From the NCBI GenBank assembly GCA_009914615.1, contig WNDX01000004.1:1-64000 (forward strand): a stretch of 64,000 nucleotides of DNA, given 5' to 3'. The notes beneath the pieces were generated by a model, which was not told where the DNA came from, did no database searches, and saw only the letters and a program-made list of their open reading frames with translations. A program made the position numbers and the translations under genes. This DNA is from Herbaspirillum frisingense (GTDB lineage: Bacteria; Pseudomonadota; Gammaproteobacteria; Burkholderiales; Burkholderiaceae_D). Shown here piece by piece: positions 1-7,998 of this stretch (the first letter of the stretch is position 1; each line of letters begins with the position of its first letter).

Positions 1-252
1 GAAAGCGTTCTCCTCCTCCAGCCGCGCCACTTCACGTTTGAGCCGTGCATGTTCGGCCAACTCCAAGCGTTGTGCCTGATCGTCCTGGTCGTGCCGCCGC
101 GCCTGGGCGCGCCAACTGTACAGCTGGGCAGGCTGCAACCCCAGATCACGAGCCACCGTGGTTACCCCTTCTGTGGCCGCTCGCAACAGTGCCTGCTGCC
201 TGAACTCCAGGCTGAACTCCTGCCCCTTTCTGCCTGCCTTGCTCTTGGTCAT
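1..252 (-). CDS. IS3-family transposase OrfA, N-terminal part (runs off the window)
   Basis: This encodes the first 84 residues of a small helix-turn-helix transposase subunit that recognises the element ends. The protein starts MTKSKAGRKGQEFSLEFRQQ, continues with a helix-turn-helix of the Tnp_8 type (VARDLGLQPAQLYSWRAQ, about residues 31-48), and then a Leu/Glu-rich stretch ending in VARLEEEN that begins the usual leucine zipper. AGGAGG lies five bases upstream of the ATG, which fixes the start. Members of the family are normally about 90-100 residues and are followed by OrfB, produced through a -1 frameshift. OrfB would lie beyond position 1. Confidence 0.8.
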   Translation of the reverse strand, partial: MTKSKAGRKGQEFSLEFRQQALLRAATEGVTTVARDLGLQPAQLYSWRAQARRHDQDDQAQRLELAEHARLKREVARLEEENAF

Positions 253-316
253 CGTCCACCTCCTATTGCGATAGTTAATCGCTTATAGGGGTGTCCGTGA
301 AACGGGGGCAAGATCA
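1..316 (-). mobile_element. End of an IS3-family-like insertion sequence
   Basis: The outer end of an insertion element lies at about position 316, where the minus strand reads TGATCTTGCCCCCGTTTCAC. This resembles the terminal inverted repeat of IS3-family elements. An OrfA-like transposase gene starts just inside, with its own ribosome binding site. The other end and the target duplication lie outside the window, so the exact boundary (within a few bases of 316) is an inference. The phage reading frame on the other side of the boundary is open but has no start codon, which is what an insertion into that gene would leave. Confidence 0.72.
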
Positions 317-955
317 ACCATTACTCGATCTTCCCCTGCAACTGTCACAATCGACACAGGCACTGTCGGGGCCGGTGGGCGCGATCAGGCAGCTCAGTAT
401 CCCTCTGCTGGCTTTATCCACGCGTTCTACATTTTTAATCCTGTAACCGGCGTTCTGAGTGGTATCTGGAGTTCGTCCCCCACTGCGCCTACTCTGCCGG
501 CAGGATTCACCTTCTATTGCTATGCGACCACCATCCGCTACCAAGGGGCTGGCGTCATCACAGGGATGGTTTGCTATGGTTCGAAGGTTTTTTACAACAT
601 GCCAAGCTCTTCGATGCGCGTATTGAATACAGGTGGTGCAACTTCGCCGACCACGGTGGGATGCTCATCTTATGTGCCACCCAACCAGGTGCGCACGATT
701 TTGTTCTGCATGCTGCAAATTAGCAGTACGAATACTCAGGCTTTTGCTCTCAGTCTCACACCGCTCGGAAGTATGGTCGTTACAGCCGTGCAAGTGATTA
801 TCAGCACCGCCAGCACTGCGCAACATGGCGTAGGCACACTCGAATTGCCGCTTGATTCGACACTCTCATTTAAATATCAAATTAGCTCAGGCACAGCTAG
901 CGGCGGCGCCTTCATTGATGTGCTTGGTTACGTTGTTCCGAATGGAGATTGCTAA
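317..955 (+). pseudogene. Phage tail-associated protein, 5' end lost to IS insertion
   Basis: An open frame runs without a stop from the IS boundary to the TAA at 953-955, giving about 212 residues with no credible start at the left edge. The first ATG is at 566, well inside the conserved part. The first visible segment contains VTIDTGTVGAGGRDQ and then a stretch ending in SPTAPTLPAGFTFYCYATTI. From memory this style is typical of the C-terminal part of tail or tail-tip proteins encoded near the end of tail operons in betaproteobacterial prophages. The strongest reading is a tail gene whose N-terminal part lies on the far side of the IS. The exact structural role cannot be told. Confidence 0.6.
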
Positions 956-1134
956 TGAAAAAATCTTTCCGTGACCCCAGCACCAACATTCTGAAGAGCT
1001 GGGGCTTTACTGAAGAAAATCAGACAGGTGACATCAAGCGTGAAGAGGCTGACGATTTCGACCTCGAACCGGGCAAGTGGCAATTGATCGACAGTCAATG
1101 GGTGCCGGTTGATCCGGCGTCCAGCGCAGAATAA
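955..1134 (+). CDS. Small phage-associated protein of unknown function
   Basis: This 59-residue acidic protein (starts MKKSFRDPSTNILKSWGF) begins at an ATG that overlaps the stop codon of the preceding tail gene (TAATG), and GGAG lies eight bases upstream. That points to translational coupling with the tail gene. It has no signal peptide, no membrane segment and no motif I can name. It contains WGFTEENQTGDIKREEADDF and ends in a short PVDPASSAE tail. Small proteins of this size often follow tail-fibre genes in tailed prophages, sometimes as assembly helpers, but that role is only suggested by position. Confidence 0.55.
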   Translation: MKKSFRDPSTNILKSWGFTEENQTGDIKREEADDFDLEPGKWQLIDSQWVPVDPASSAE

Positions 1135-1171
1135 GGAGTCAGTACGCTTTAAAAAAGACAGGGCGAACACA

Positions 1172-1259
1172 CGGGTGCGTCAACACCCGAATGAACGCTC
1201 GGCACGCAGCAGTTTCTGCATGCTCCACCAAGGCCCTGCCACCCCGATCGGAGGCGGGG
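1172..1259 (+). other. Two small hairpins upstream of the com-like gene
   Basis: The 147-base gap before the Com-like gene holds CGGGTG/CACCCG (1172-1189, six-base loop) and CCCCG/CGGGG (1242-1259, eight-base loop). Neither is followed by a run of T, so they do not look like normal terminators. They could shape the leader of the com-methylase transcript, or be chance in GC-rich DNA. Confidence 0.3.
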
Positions 1260-1281
1260 CGAATCTTATCACGGAGATAGC

Positions 1282-1491
1282 ATGCAGGAAGTCCGCTGCG
1301 GCCAATGCGGCCGAAAGCTCGCCGAGGCCTGTTTTACACGCCTGGTGATCAAATGCCCGCGCTGCAAGATTTTGAATGACATGAGGGCCTCGAGCTCCGA
1401 ACCAGAATGCCATGGAGCATCTGAATCTGGAGCGTCCTTTGGAAAGCAATCCCATCATTCCGTGGCTAGGCGGCAAGCGCCGCCTGGCTGA
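1282..1491 (+). CDS. com: Com-like zinc-finger translational regulator
   Basis: This small protein resembles phage Mu Com, which binds mom mRNA and opens the translation start of the DNA-modification gene. The N-terminal 35 residues carry the family pattern: MQEVRCGQCGRKLAEACF, then KCPRCKILNDMRA. Two CxxC pairs (C6/C9 and C26/C29) make a rubredoxin-like zinc knuckle. The C-terminal part is longer and unlike Mu Com, because from position 1412 the same DNA also encodes the N-terminus of the methylase in another frame. GGAG lies six bases upstream of the ATG. The overlap of about 80 bp with the methylase mirrors the com-mom layout in Mu, and other phages pair Com with D12 adenine methylases. 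Confidence 0.8.
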   Translation: MQEVRCGQCGRKLAEACFTRLVIKCPRCKILNDMRASSSEPECHGASESGASFGKQSHHSVARRQAPPG

Positions 1492-2233
1492 CAAGTTAAT
1501 TCCGTTGTTCCCGCCGCACGACTGCTATGTCGAGGTTTTTTGTGGCGGAGCCGCGTTGTATTTTCTTCGGCCAGTGCCAGCAAAGGTTGAAGTCATCAAC
1601 GATATCAACGGCGAGCTGATCAACCTCTATCGTGTCGTCCAGCACCACATGGAGGAATTCGTCCACCAGTTCAAATGGGCGATTACCAGCCGCCAGATAT
1701 TCAAATGGCACCAGGCGGCACGACCGGAGACGCTGACAGACATCCAGCGTGCCGCTCGGTTTTACTACCTGCAGCAGCATGCCTTCGGCGGCAAGGTGAG
1801 CGGCCAGACATTCGGCACTGCGACGACCGGCGCGGCCATCGACCTCACCAGGATCGGAGAGAGCCTGAGCGCCGCGTGCTTGCGTATGGGCGGAACGATC
1901 GTTGAGAACGAGCCCTGGCAGGCCTGTATGAAGCGCTACGACAGGGATCACACGTTTTTCTACCTCGACCCACCGTACTGGCAAACGGAAGGCTACGGGG
2001 TCGATTTTGGCTTTGAGCAGTACCAGGAGATGGCCCGAGTCATGCGGACCTGTAAGGGCAAGGTGATGGTCAGCATCAACGACCATCCAGATATCAGGGC
2101 TGTGTTCGATGGCTTCTCGATGCTTGGGCTGGATATCAAGTACAGCACGGCCAACAACCACGGCCAGGCGGACACCAGCCGCGAGCTTGTGATCACCAAC
2201 TGGGAGCCTGGTAGCCTCGGCGGACTGTTCTGA
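1412..2233 (+). CDS. D12-class DNA adenine N6-methyltransferase (prophage)
   Basis: This 273-residue Dam-like enzyme is predicted to methylate adenine N6 using S-adenosylmethionine. The SAM-binding motif is early (IIPWLGGKRRLADKLIPLFP, about residues 15-34), followed by YVEVFCGGAALYF. The catalytic motif is DPPYW (about residues 190-194). The length fits phage D12-class orphan methylases. The start lies inside the com-like gene. No good Shine-Dalgarno sequence precedes ATG 1412, and GCTCC (1394-1398) can pair with GGAGC (1414-1418) across the start, so translation may need the Com-like protein. No restriction enzyme is visible, so it is probably an anti-restriction or regulatory methylase of the prophage. 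Confidence 0.88.
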   Translation: MEHLNLERPLESNPIIPWLGGKRRLADKLIPLFPPHDCYVEVFCGGAALYFLRPVPAKVEVINDINGELINLYRVVQHHMEEFVHQFKWAITSRQIFKWHQAARPETLTDIQRAARFYYLQQHAFGGKVSGQTFGTATTGAAIDLTRIGESLSAACLRMGGTIVENEPWQACMKRYDRDHTFFYLDPPYWQTEGYGVDFGFEQYQEMARVMRTCKGKVMVSINDHPDIRAVFDGFSMLGLDIKYSTANNHGQADTSRELVITNWEPGSLGGLF

Positions 2234-2525
2234 GCTGATTGGGAAGGGAGGTGAGGATGCATCGGATGGTATCCTTCCCAGCGATGCAATTCGCTTTCGC
2301 AGGGCGAAAGCTGTGCAGTTTCAATTTATCGCGTAATTCAGGCCGTATTTATCGCGGCGCGCGTCACCCTGCTCGTCCGTTGCCTATTGTCTTGAACTGC
2401 CGGCAACCGCAACCAGCCTGCGTGGCAAATACGTCAAACCCGGCCGCGCCCGCCGCGCGGTTCACGAATAACAAGGTGCGGCACGGCAAGGGCCCGGCCG
2501 CTCGCAGCCAAGCAGCGCCAACAGC
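2234..2525. other. Intergenic region closing the prophage remnant
   Basis: These 292 bases hold no supported gene. A perfect 8-bp hairpin, GCTTTCGC-AGG-GCGAAAGC, lies at 2293-2311, and GGGAAGG and CCTTCCC flank a longer loop at about 2240-2280. Either could end transcription from the methylase, although neither has a T-run. No integrase attachment repeat can be confirmed because the other prophage end is outside the window. Confidence 0.4.
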
Positions 2526-5183
2526 ATGTTCAAGAAGATCTGGTTCCAAATCCACTGGTTCATCGGCATCACCGCCGGCACCATCCTGATGACCATCGGC
2601 GTGACCGGCGCCCTGCTGGCTTTCCGCGAAGAAATCATGGATGCCCTCAGCCCCGGCGTGATGCACGTGCAGGCGCGTCAGCAGCAGGCCCTCACGCCGC
2701 AGCAATTGCTGGAGCAGATCCGCGCCGCCGAACCGGAGCGCCGCGTCACCTCGATGTCGGTCACGCCGCAAGCCGGCGCCTCGGTGCGCGTGGTGTTCGC
2801 GCCTCCACCGGGCGTGCGCCGCGGCGAGGCGCGCTATGTCGATCCCTATACCGGCGCGGTGCTGCCGCCGCCCACCGGCATGGAATTCTTTGAGATCGTC
2901 GAACGCTTCCACCGCTGGCTGCTGCTGCCCACCGAGATCGGCAAGATCGTGCTGGGCACGCTGGCGCTGGCCCTGCTGACGCTGGCCCTGTCAGGCCTCT
3001 ACCTGCGCTGGCCGCGCCGGCCGCTGTCGCTGCGCGCGTGGTTCCGGCTGGATTTCCAGCTGCAGGGCCGCTCCTTCCTGTGGAACCTGCACTCGGTGAT
3101 CGGCACCTGGGCGCTGGTGATGTATGTGATCTTTTCCACCACCGGCGCCTACTGGGCGCTGGACTGGTTCAAGCAAGGCGTGAACACGCTGGCCGGCGAA
3201 GGCCGTCCGCCGCAGCAGATGCAGCGCGCCGGCAACGGCGGCAAGCAGCAAGGCGGCGAGCACGGCCACAAGGAGAAGGACAACGCCAAGGAAGAAGTAG
3301 CCGCGCCACTGGACCTGACGCTGGCCTGGAAAGCCTTCCTGGAGAAGGCGCCGCATTTCGCCAATGCCCAGATGCGCCTGCCGGAGAAATCCACCCAGCC
3401 CATCCAGATCCTGTTCCTCGGCGAGCAGGCGCCGCATGAACGTGCGCGCAGCCGCATGGTGGTGCTGCCGCAGACCGGCGAGGTCAGACAGTTCGAGCTG
3501 TACGAGGACAAGAGCGTCGGCGGCAAATTCGTCGCTGCCATCTATCCGCTGCACATGGGCACCTTCTTCGGCCTGCCCGGGCGCATCATCATGGCCATCG
3601 CCAGCCTGATGATGCCGCTGTTCGGCATCACCGGCTGGATGCTGTATCTCGACCGTCGCCGCAAGAAGGCCGCGCTGCGCCGGGAACGCGCGACGCTGGC
3701 GCAGACCGCAGGCACGCTGCCCGTGCCCGCCGACGAAACCCCGGCCGCCGCGCCCGCCCAATACCTGGTGGCCTACGCTTCGCAGGCCGGCCAGGCCGAG
3801 CGCGTGGCGCTGCATACCGCGGCGCTGCTGCGCCAGTCCGGCGCCGAAGTGACGGTGCAATCGCTGGCCCGCACCACGCCGGAAAAGTTGCGTCACCATC
3901 CGCGCATCCTGTTCATTGCCAGCACCTTCGGCGAAGGCGACGCGCCCGACAGCGCGCGCGCCTTCGAGCGCCGCATGCGCATGTCCTCGGGAGAATCGCT
4001 GGCGCATGTGGAATATGCCCTGCTGGCGCTGGGCGACCGCAACTACGTGAAATTCTGCGGCTTCGGCCACACGTTGGATCACTGGTTGCGCAACCGCGGC
4101 GCCAAGGCGCTGTTTCCGTTGGTGGAAGTCGATCGCATGGCCGCCGCGTCGCTGCGCAAGTGGGAAGAACTGCTGGCCGGCCATGGCGTGATCGATACCG
4201 GCGCGGCGCAAGGCGCGCCCTCGCCTGGCGCGGAACCGGCCGGCTGGCAAGCCTGGTCGCTGTCGGATCGGCTGCTATTGAATCCCGGCAGCCAGGGCGA
4301 ACCGATCTTCCACATCGAATTGCGCCGCGCCGCCAACGATGCCGGTCACGCCGTCTGGCAGCCCGGTGCCCTGGCCGAGATCCTGCCGCGCCACGCGCCG
4401 GATCGCGTCGCCCTGCTGCTGCAACGCCTGCAGCTTGATGGCCGCATCATGGTCAACCATCAGGGTGCACGCAGCACGCTGGAAGACCTCCTGGCGCGCA
4501 GCGTGCTGCCGGTGGCACATGCGGCGACCGACGCCGGCCAGCCGCAAGCCGCCGCCCAGGCGCTGGCTGACAGCCTGCAAGCCTTGAGCGCGCGCAGCTA
4601 TTCGGTGGCGTCGGTGCCGCAGGACGGCGCGGTACATCTGCTGGTGCGCCAGACGCGCCATGAGGATGGACTGGGCCTGGCCTCCGGCTGGCTGACCGAA
4701 TACGCCGACGTCGGCGCGACCTTGCAGATGCGCCTGATCGACAATGCCAATTTCGCCTCGGCCGAGGCGGATACGCCCGCCATCTTCATCGGCAACGGCT
4801 CCGGCATGGCCGGCCTGCGCGGCCATCTGCGCGCGCGCATCAATGCGGGCCAGGTGCGCAACTGGCTGCTGTTCGGCGAGCGCAACCGCCGCCACGATTT
4901 CCTCTATCAGGCAGAACTGGAGCAATGGCTGGCCGAGGGCAAGCTGGCGCGCCTGGACCTGGCTTTCTCGCGCGATCAGAGCCAGCGCGTGTATGTGCAG
5001 GACCGCCTGCGCGAAGCCGCCGCCGAACTGCGCCGCTGGGTCGATGACGGCGCCGTGCTGTATGTGTGCGGCAGCCTGGAAGGCATGGCGGCCGGCGTCT
5101 ATTCGGCGCTGATCGCCACGCTGGGCGAAGAAATCGTGCAAGACCTGATCGAACAGAACCGCTATCGCCGCGACGTGTACTGA
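2526..5183 (+). CDS. PepSY-domain membrane protein fused to flavodoxin and NADPH/FAD reductase
   Basis: This 885-residue inner-membrane flavoprotein joins two modules. The N-terminal part is a PepSY-associated membrane protein: helices at about 13-36, 140-162, 190-215 and 355-380, with periplasmic loops and a His/Lys-rich loop near 235-255. The C-terminal part resembles CysJ-type reductases: a flavodoxin domain from about 412 (YLVAYASQAGQAERVA), an FAD site with RSYS near 690, a nucleotide-binding segment IFIGNGSGMAGLRG near 757, and the ending NRYRRDVY with the terminal tyrosine that stacks on FAD. It should move electrons from NADPH across or into the membrane. In relatives this is linked to reduction of ferric siderophores or other periplasmic acceptors. 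No TonB receptor lies next to it, so the substrate is open. Confidence 0.82.
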   Translation: MFKKIWFQIHWFIGITAGTILMTIGVTGALLAFREEIMDALSPGVMHVQARQQQALTPQQLLEQIRAAEPERRVTSMSVTPQAGASVRVVFAPPPGVRRGEARYVDPYTGAVLPPPTGMEFFEIVERFHRWLLLPTEIGKIVLGTLALALLTLALSGLYLRWPRRPLSLRAWFRLDFQLQGRSFLWNLHSVIGTWALVMYVIFSTTGAYWALDWFKQGVNTLAGEGRPPQQMQRAGNGGKQQGGEHGHKEKDNAKEEVAAPLDLTLAWKAFLEKAPHFANAQMRLPEKSTQPIQILFLGEQAPHERARSRMVVLPQTGEVRQFELYEDKSVGGKFVAAIYPLHMGTFFGLPGRIIMAIASLMMPLFGITGWMLYLDRRRKKAALRRERATLAQTAGTLPVPADETPAAAPAQYLVAYASQAGQAERVALHTAALLRQSGAEVTVQSLARTTPEKLRHHPRILFIASTFGEGDAPDSARAFERRMRMSSGESLAHVEYALLALGDRNYVKFCGFGHTLDHWLRNRGAKALFPLVEVDRMAAASLRKWEELLAGHGVIDTGAAQGAPSPGAEPAGWQAWSLSDRLLLNPGSQGEPIFHIELRRAANDAGHAVWQPGALAEILPRHAPDRVALLLQRLQLDGRIMVNHQGARSTLEDLLARSVLPVAHAATDAGQPQAAAQALADSLQALSARSYSVASVPQDGAVHLLVRQTRHEDGLGLASGWLTEYADVGATLQMRLIDNANFASAEADTPAIFIGNGSGMAGLRGHLRARINAGQVRNWLLFGERNRRHDFLYQAELEQWLAEGKLARLDLAFSRDQSQRVYVQDRLREAAAELRRWVDDGAVLYVCGSLEGMAAGVYSALIATLGEEIVQDLIEQNRYRRDVY

Positions 5184-5233
5184 TCGCGCCGCGTGATCGG
5201 ATGCGCCGCCCGGCGCATCCGCGTCTGGCCCCT

Positions 5234-5294
5234 CCTGCACATCTTCCCTGCACATCTTCCCTGCGCATTTCCCCTGCGCACTTCCCCTGCGCAG
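5234..5294. repeat. Short imperfect tandem repeat, 13-14 bp unit
   Basis: About four and a half units of the pattern CCTGC(A/G)CA(T/C)(C/T)TTCC follow each other downstream of the flavoprotein gene. The first two are the form CCTGCACATCTTCC and the later ones drift to CTGCGCATTTCCC and CTGCGCACTTCCC. It lies in the 299-bp gap between two plus-strand genes. The copy number could vary between strains by slippage. It is not a CRISPR array: the units are adjacent, without spacers. Confidence 0.7.
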
Positions 5295-5482
5295 CACGCG
5301 CTGCCATCCTCGCAACACCTCCTGTAGGCAGCCTCCGCTTTCCATTGTAGGACTTCGCCGATTCGCCGACAAAACCACCAATGGCGCCAAGAGGCCGGCA
5401 TATACTCGGCCGGACAGCGTCTGCCATCGGCCTCGAAGAACGCAAGATCGCGGCCGCTCGCAACGCGCTACCGAGACCAGAC

Positions 5483-6913
5483 ATGAATACGTTCGCTTCA
5501 ATAAAAAATACAAGCCGAACCGGCCAACATGCCGCGCTGCTTCTGCTTATCCTGTTTGCCAGCCTGCTGGCGGGCTGCGGCTCGCTGCCCACCATCGTGC
5601 CCGACATGGACACGCAGTCCGCCCGCAGCATCCAGATGAAGGGCGGACGCGGCATCCTCACCGACCAGCAGGCCAAGGCCGCCCTCGACAAGCTGCGCCA
5701 GCAGAATGGCGAGAACACCATTCTCGACCGCCACGTGGCGGTCGAAGGCGCCGTCACCGGCTCGCCGCTGGTGACTGGCAACAAGGTCACGCTGCTCATC
5801 GACGGTCCCGCCACCTACGCCTCCATGACGCAAGCCATCCAGGCCGCGCGCTACCACATCAACATGGAGACCTACATCATGGAAGACGATGAGGTCGGCC
5901 GTCAGTTCTCGGACATGCTGATCGGGATGCAGAAGAAAGGGGTGCAGGTCAACCTGATGTACGACAGCGTGGGCGCGATCAATACACCGCGCGCCTTCTT
6001 CCAGCCGATGATCGACGCAGGCGTCAACGTGCTCGAATACAACCCGCTGAACCCGACCCAGGTACGCAAGGATTGGGAGGTCAACCAGCGCGATCACCGC
6101 AAGCTGCTGGTGGTGGACGGCAAGACCGCCTTCGTCGGCGGCATCAATATCAGCAGCGTGTATTCCAGCGGCTCGTTCAGCACACGCCACAAGAAACCCA
6201 GGCTGGACAAGGACGGCGAGAAGATTCCCTGGCGCGACACCCAGGTGCGGGTGGACGGCCCGGTAGCGCTGGAATTCCAGAAGCTGTTCATGGAAACCTG
6301 GCAGAAGCAGCGCGGCCCCGATCTGGGCGAGCACAACTATTTCCCCAAGGTGGCCGCGGCCGGCAGCGAGATCGTGCGCGCCATCGGCAGCTCGCCCGAC
6401 GATCCCTACAGCGTGATCTACGCCACCTTCGTCTCCGCCATCAACCATGCCGAATCGTCGATCTACCTGACCAACGCCTACTTCGTGCCCGACCCGCAAC
6501 TGCGCGAGGCGCTCAAGAACGCCGCCAAGCGCGGCGTGGACGTGCGCCTGGTGCTGCCCTCCACCAGCGACTCCTCGCTGGTGCTGTACGCCTCGCGCTC
6601 GTTCTACCAGGAGCTGCTGGAAGGCGGCGTGCGCATCTATGAACGCCAGGACGCCCTGCTGCACTCCAAGACCGCCATCATCGACGGCGTCTGGTCCACC
6701 ATCGGTTCCACCAACCTGGACTGGCGCAGCTTCGTATTCAACCAGGAAATCAATGCCGTCATCCTCAGCCCGCAGTTCGGCGCGCAGATGAAAAACATGT
6801 TCGACCGGGATCTTGGGGCGTCCAAAGAAATCACACTGAAAGAGTGGGAGCAGCGGCCCGTGAGCGAGCGCATGAAGGAATTCGGCGCCAGCGTCTGGGC
6901 GCGGTTCCTGTGA
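5483..6913 (+). CDS. cls: Cardiolipin synthase-like phospholipase D family lipoprotein
   Basis: This 476-residue phospholipase D superfamily protein probably makes cardiolipin by phosphatidyl transfer. Both HKD motifs are intact: HRKLLVVD starting at H205 and HSKTAIID starting at H394. The second is followed by GSTNLDWRS, a typical synthase signature. The start at 5483 places a signal sequence ending in the lipobox LLAGC at once after the N-terminus, so the protein should be a lipoprotein; a longer start 102 bp upstream would bury that signal. Lipid anchoring is unusual for the main ClsA enzyme, which has membrane helices, so this may be a ClsB/ClsC-like accessory enzyme. The next gene follows after 24 bp. 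Confidence 0.8.
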   Translation: MNTFASIKNTSRTGQHAALLLLILFASLLAGCGSLPTIVPDMDTQSARSIQMKGGRGILTDQQAKAALDKLRQQNGENTILDRHVAVEGAVTGSPLVTGNKVTLLIDGPATYASMTQAIQAARYHINMETYIMEDDEVGRQFSDMLIGMQKKGVQVNLMYDSVGAINTPRAFFQPMIDAGVNVLEYNPLNPTQVRKDWEVNQRDHRKLLVVDGKTAFVGGINISSVYSSGSFSTRHKKPRLDKDGEKIPWRDTQVRVDGPVALEFQKLFMETWQKQRGPDLGEHNYFPKVAAAGSEIVRAIGSSPDDPYSVIYATFVSAINHAESSIYLTNAYFVPDPQLREALKNAAKRGVDVRLVLPSTSDSSLVLYASRSFYQELLEGGVRIYERQDALLHSKTAIIDGVWSTIGSTNLDWRSFVFNQEINAVILSPQFGAQMKNMFDRDLGASKEITLKEWEQRPVSERMKEFGASVWARFL

Positions 6914-6937
6914 CGATGAGCTTTCCCGGAGGGCCTT

Positions 6938-7864
6938 TTGCGATCACGTCTTTACCGTCTTGCCGTTGAGTTTTCCCTGTTCATCCTGTTGGCGTCGGTG
7001 CTGGCTGCCGGCATGCGCCCGGCGCGCGCTGACGGGCCGGCCGCCACGCCCCTGACCGGCGCCGCCGGCATGAAGGCCCAGTACGAGGAATTGCAGGGCG
7101 AGCTGAACAACAACCAGTTCCATCGCCCGCTCTACCTCAATTCCAGCGAAGGATCGGGGGCGGTGAAGGGCGACATCTATGCGGTGCTGTCCTATCCGTT
7201 CGCGCAGGTGCGCGAGGCGCTGGGCACGCCGGAGAACTGGTGCGACATCCTGATCCTGCATCTCAACACCAAGTATTGCCGGCTCTCGGCCGCGCAAGGC
7301 AAGACCATGCTGCGCATGCACGTGGGCAAGAAGATCGAGCAGGATCTGTCGGATACCTACCGCGTCGATTTCACTTACCACGGCGGCGCCAGCGCGGGCG
7401 AGTATTTCTCGTCTTCGATGCAGGCCGACAAGGGACCGCTGGACACCGGCAACTACCGCATCCAGATCGAGGCGATCCCGCTGCCTGAAGGCCGCTCTTT
7501 CCTGCTCCTGACCTACGCCTATTCCTATGGGATGGCCAGCAAGCTGGCGCTGCGCGCCTACCTGATGACCGTGGGTCGCGACAAGGTCGGCTTCACCGTC
7601 GCCAGGCGCAATGCCGACGGCCAGCCGGAATACGTGGCCGGCACGCGCGCCACGGTGGAGCGCAACACCATGCGCTACTACCTGGCGATCGACGCCTATC
7701 TGGCCGGCCTTGCCACGCCGCCCGGCCAGCGCCTGGAAACGCGCCTGGACACCTGGTTCGCGGCGACCGAGCAATATTCGCGACAACTGCATGAGGTGGA
7801 CAAGGAATCCTATCTCTCGATGAAGCGCAACGAATACGCGCGCCAGCAAAAGCAGATGGACTAG
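6938..7864 (+). CDS. Exported conserved protein of unknown function
   Basis: This 308-residue protein has an N-terminal signal sequence (FSLFILLASVLAAG...ARA). I cannot name its family. Visible segments include VLSYPFAQVREALGTPENWC, then LHLNTKYC and a C-terminal charged helix. The repeated pattern of short strands, and a 'PxAxVxxALxxPxNWC' stretch, recall START/SRPBCC-like lipid-binding folds, but this is only an impression. The start is TTG at 6938, four bases after GGAGGG; no in-frame ATG fits. It lies 24 bp after the cardiolipin synthase-like gene and is followed by a strong terminator, so the two form an operon and the protein may act on envelope lipids. Confidence 0.6.
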   Translation: MRSRLYRLAVEFSLFILLASVLAAGMRPARADGPAATPLTGAAGMKAQYEELQGELNNNQFHRPLYLNSSEGSGAVKGDIYAVLSYPFAQVREALGTPENWCDILILHLNTKYCRLSAAQGKTMLRMHVGKKIEQDLSDTYRVDFTYHGGASAGEYFSSSMQADKGPLDTGNYRIQIEAIPLPEGRSFLLLTYAYSYGMASKLALRAYLMTVGRDKVGFTVARRNADGQPEYVAGTRATVERNTMRYYLAIDAYLAGLATPPGQRLETRLDTWFAATEQYSRQLHEVDKESYLSMKRNEYARQQKQMD

Positions 7865-7910
7865 CCCCTGACGCCAGCGGCGGCGGCAGCAGCAAACGTC
7901 GGCGCAAACG

Positions 7911-7941
7911 AAAAGAGGAAACGCATGGCGTTTCCTCTTTT
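7911..7941. terminator. Bidirectional rho-independent terminator
   Basis: A 14-bp stem (AAAAGAGGAAACGC, loop ATG, GCGTTTCCTCTTTT) continues into a T-run on the plus strand and has A-rich flanks that give T on the minus strand. It separates the convergent cls operon and the cytochrome c gene. Confidence 0.92.
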
Positions 7942-7998
7942 TCCATCGACTGGCGGAGCGCAAGGCCCCGCGATGTCATGTCGCAAGAATCCTGCGGC

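Noticed and set aside
1412..2233. Adenine methylase as part of a restriction-modification or defence system
   Set aside because: No restriction enzyme or other defence gene is adjacent; the phage neighbours and Com-like overlap indicate a prophage orphan methylase.
5234..5294. Short regular repeats as a possible CRISPR array
   Set aside because: Units of 13-14 bp abut each other without spacers, and no cas genes are in the window.
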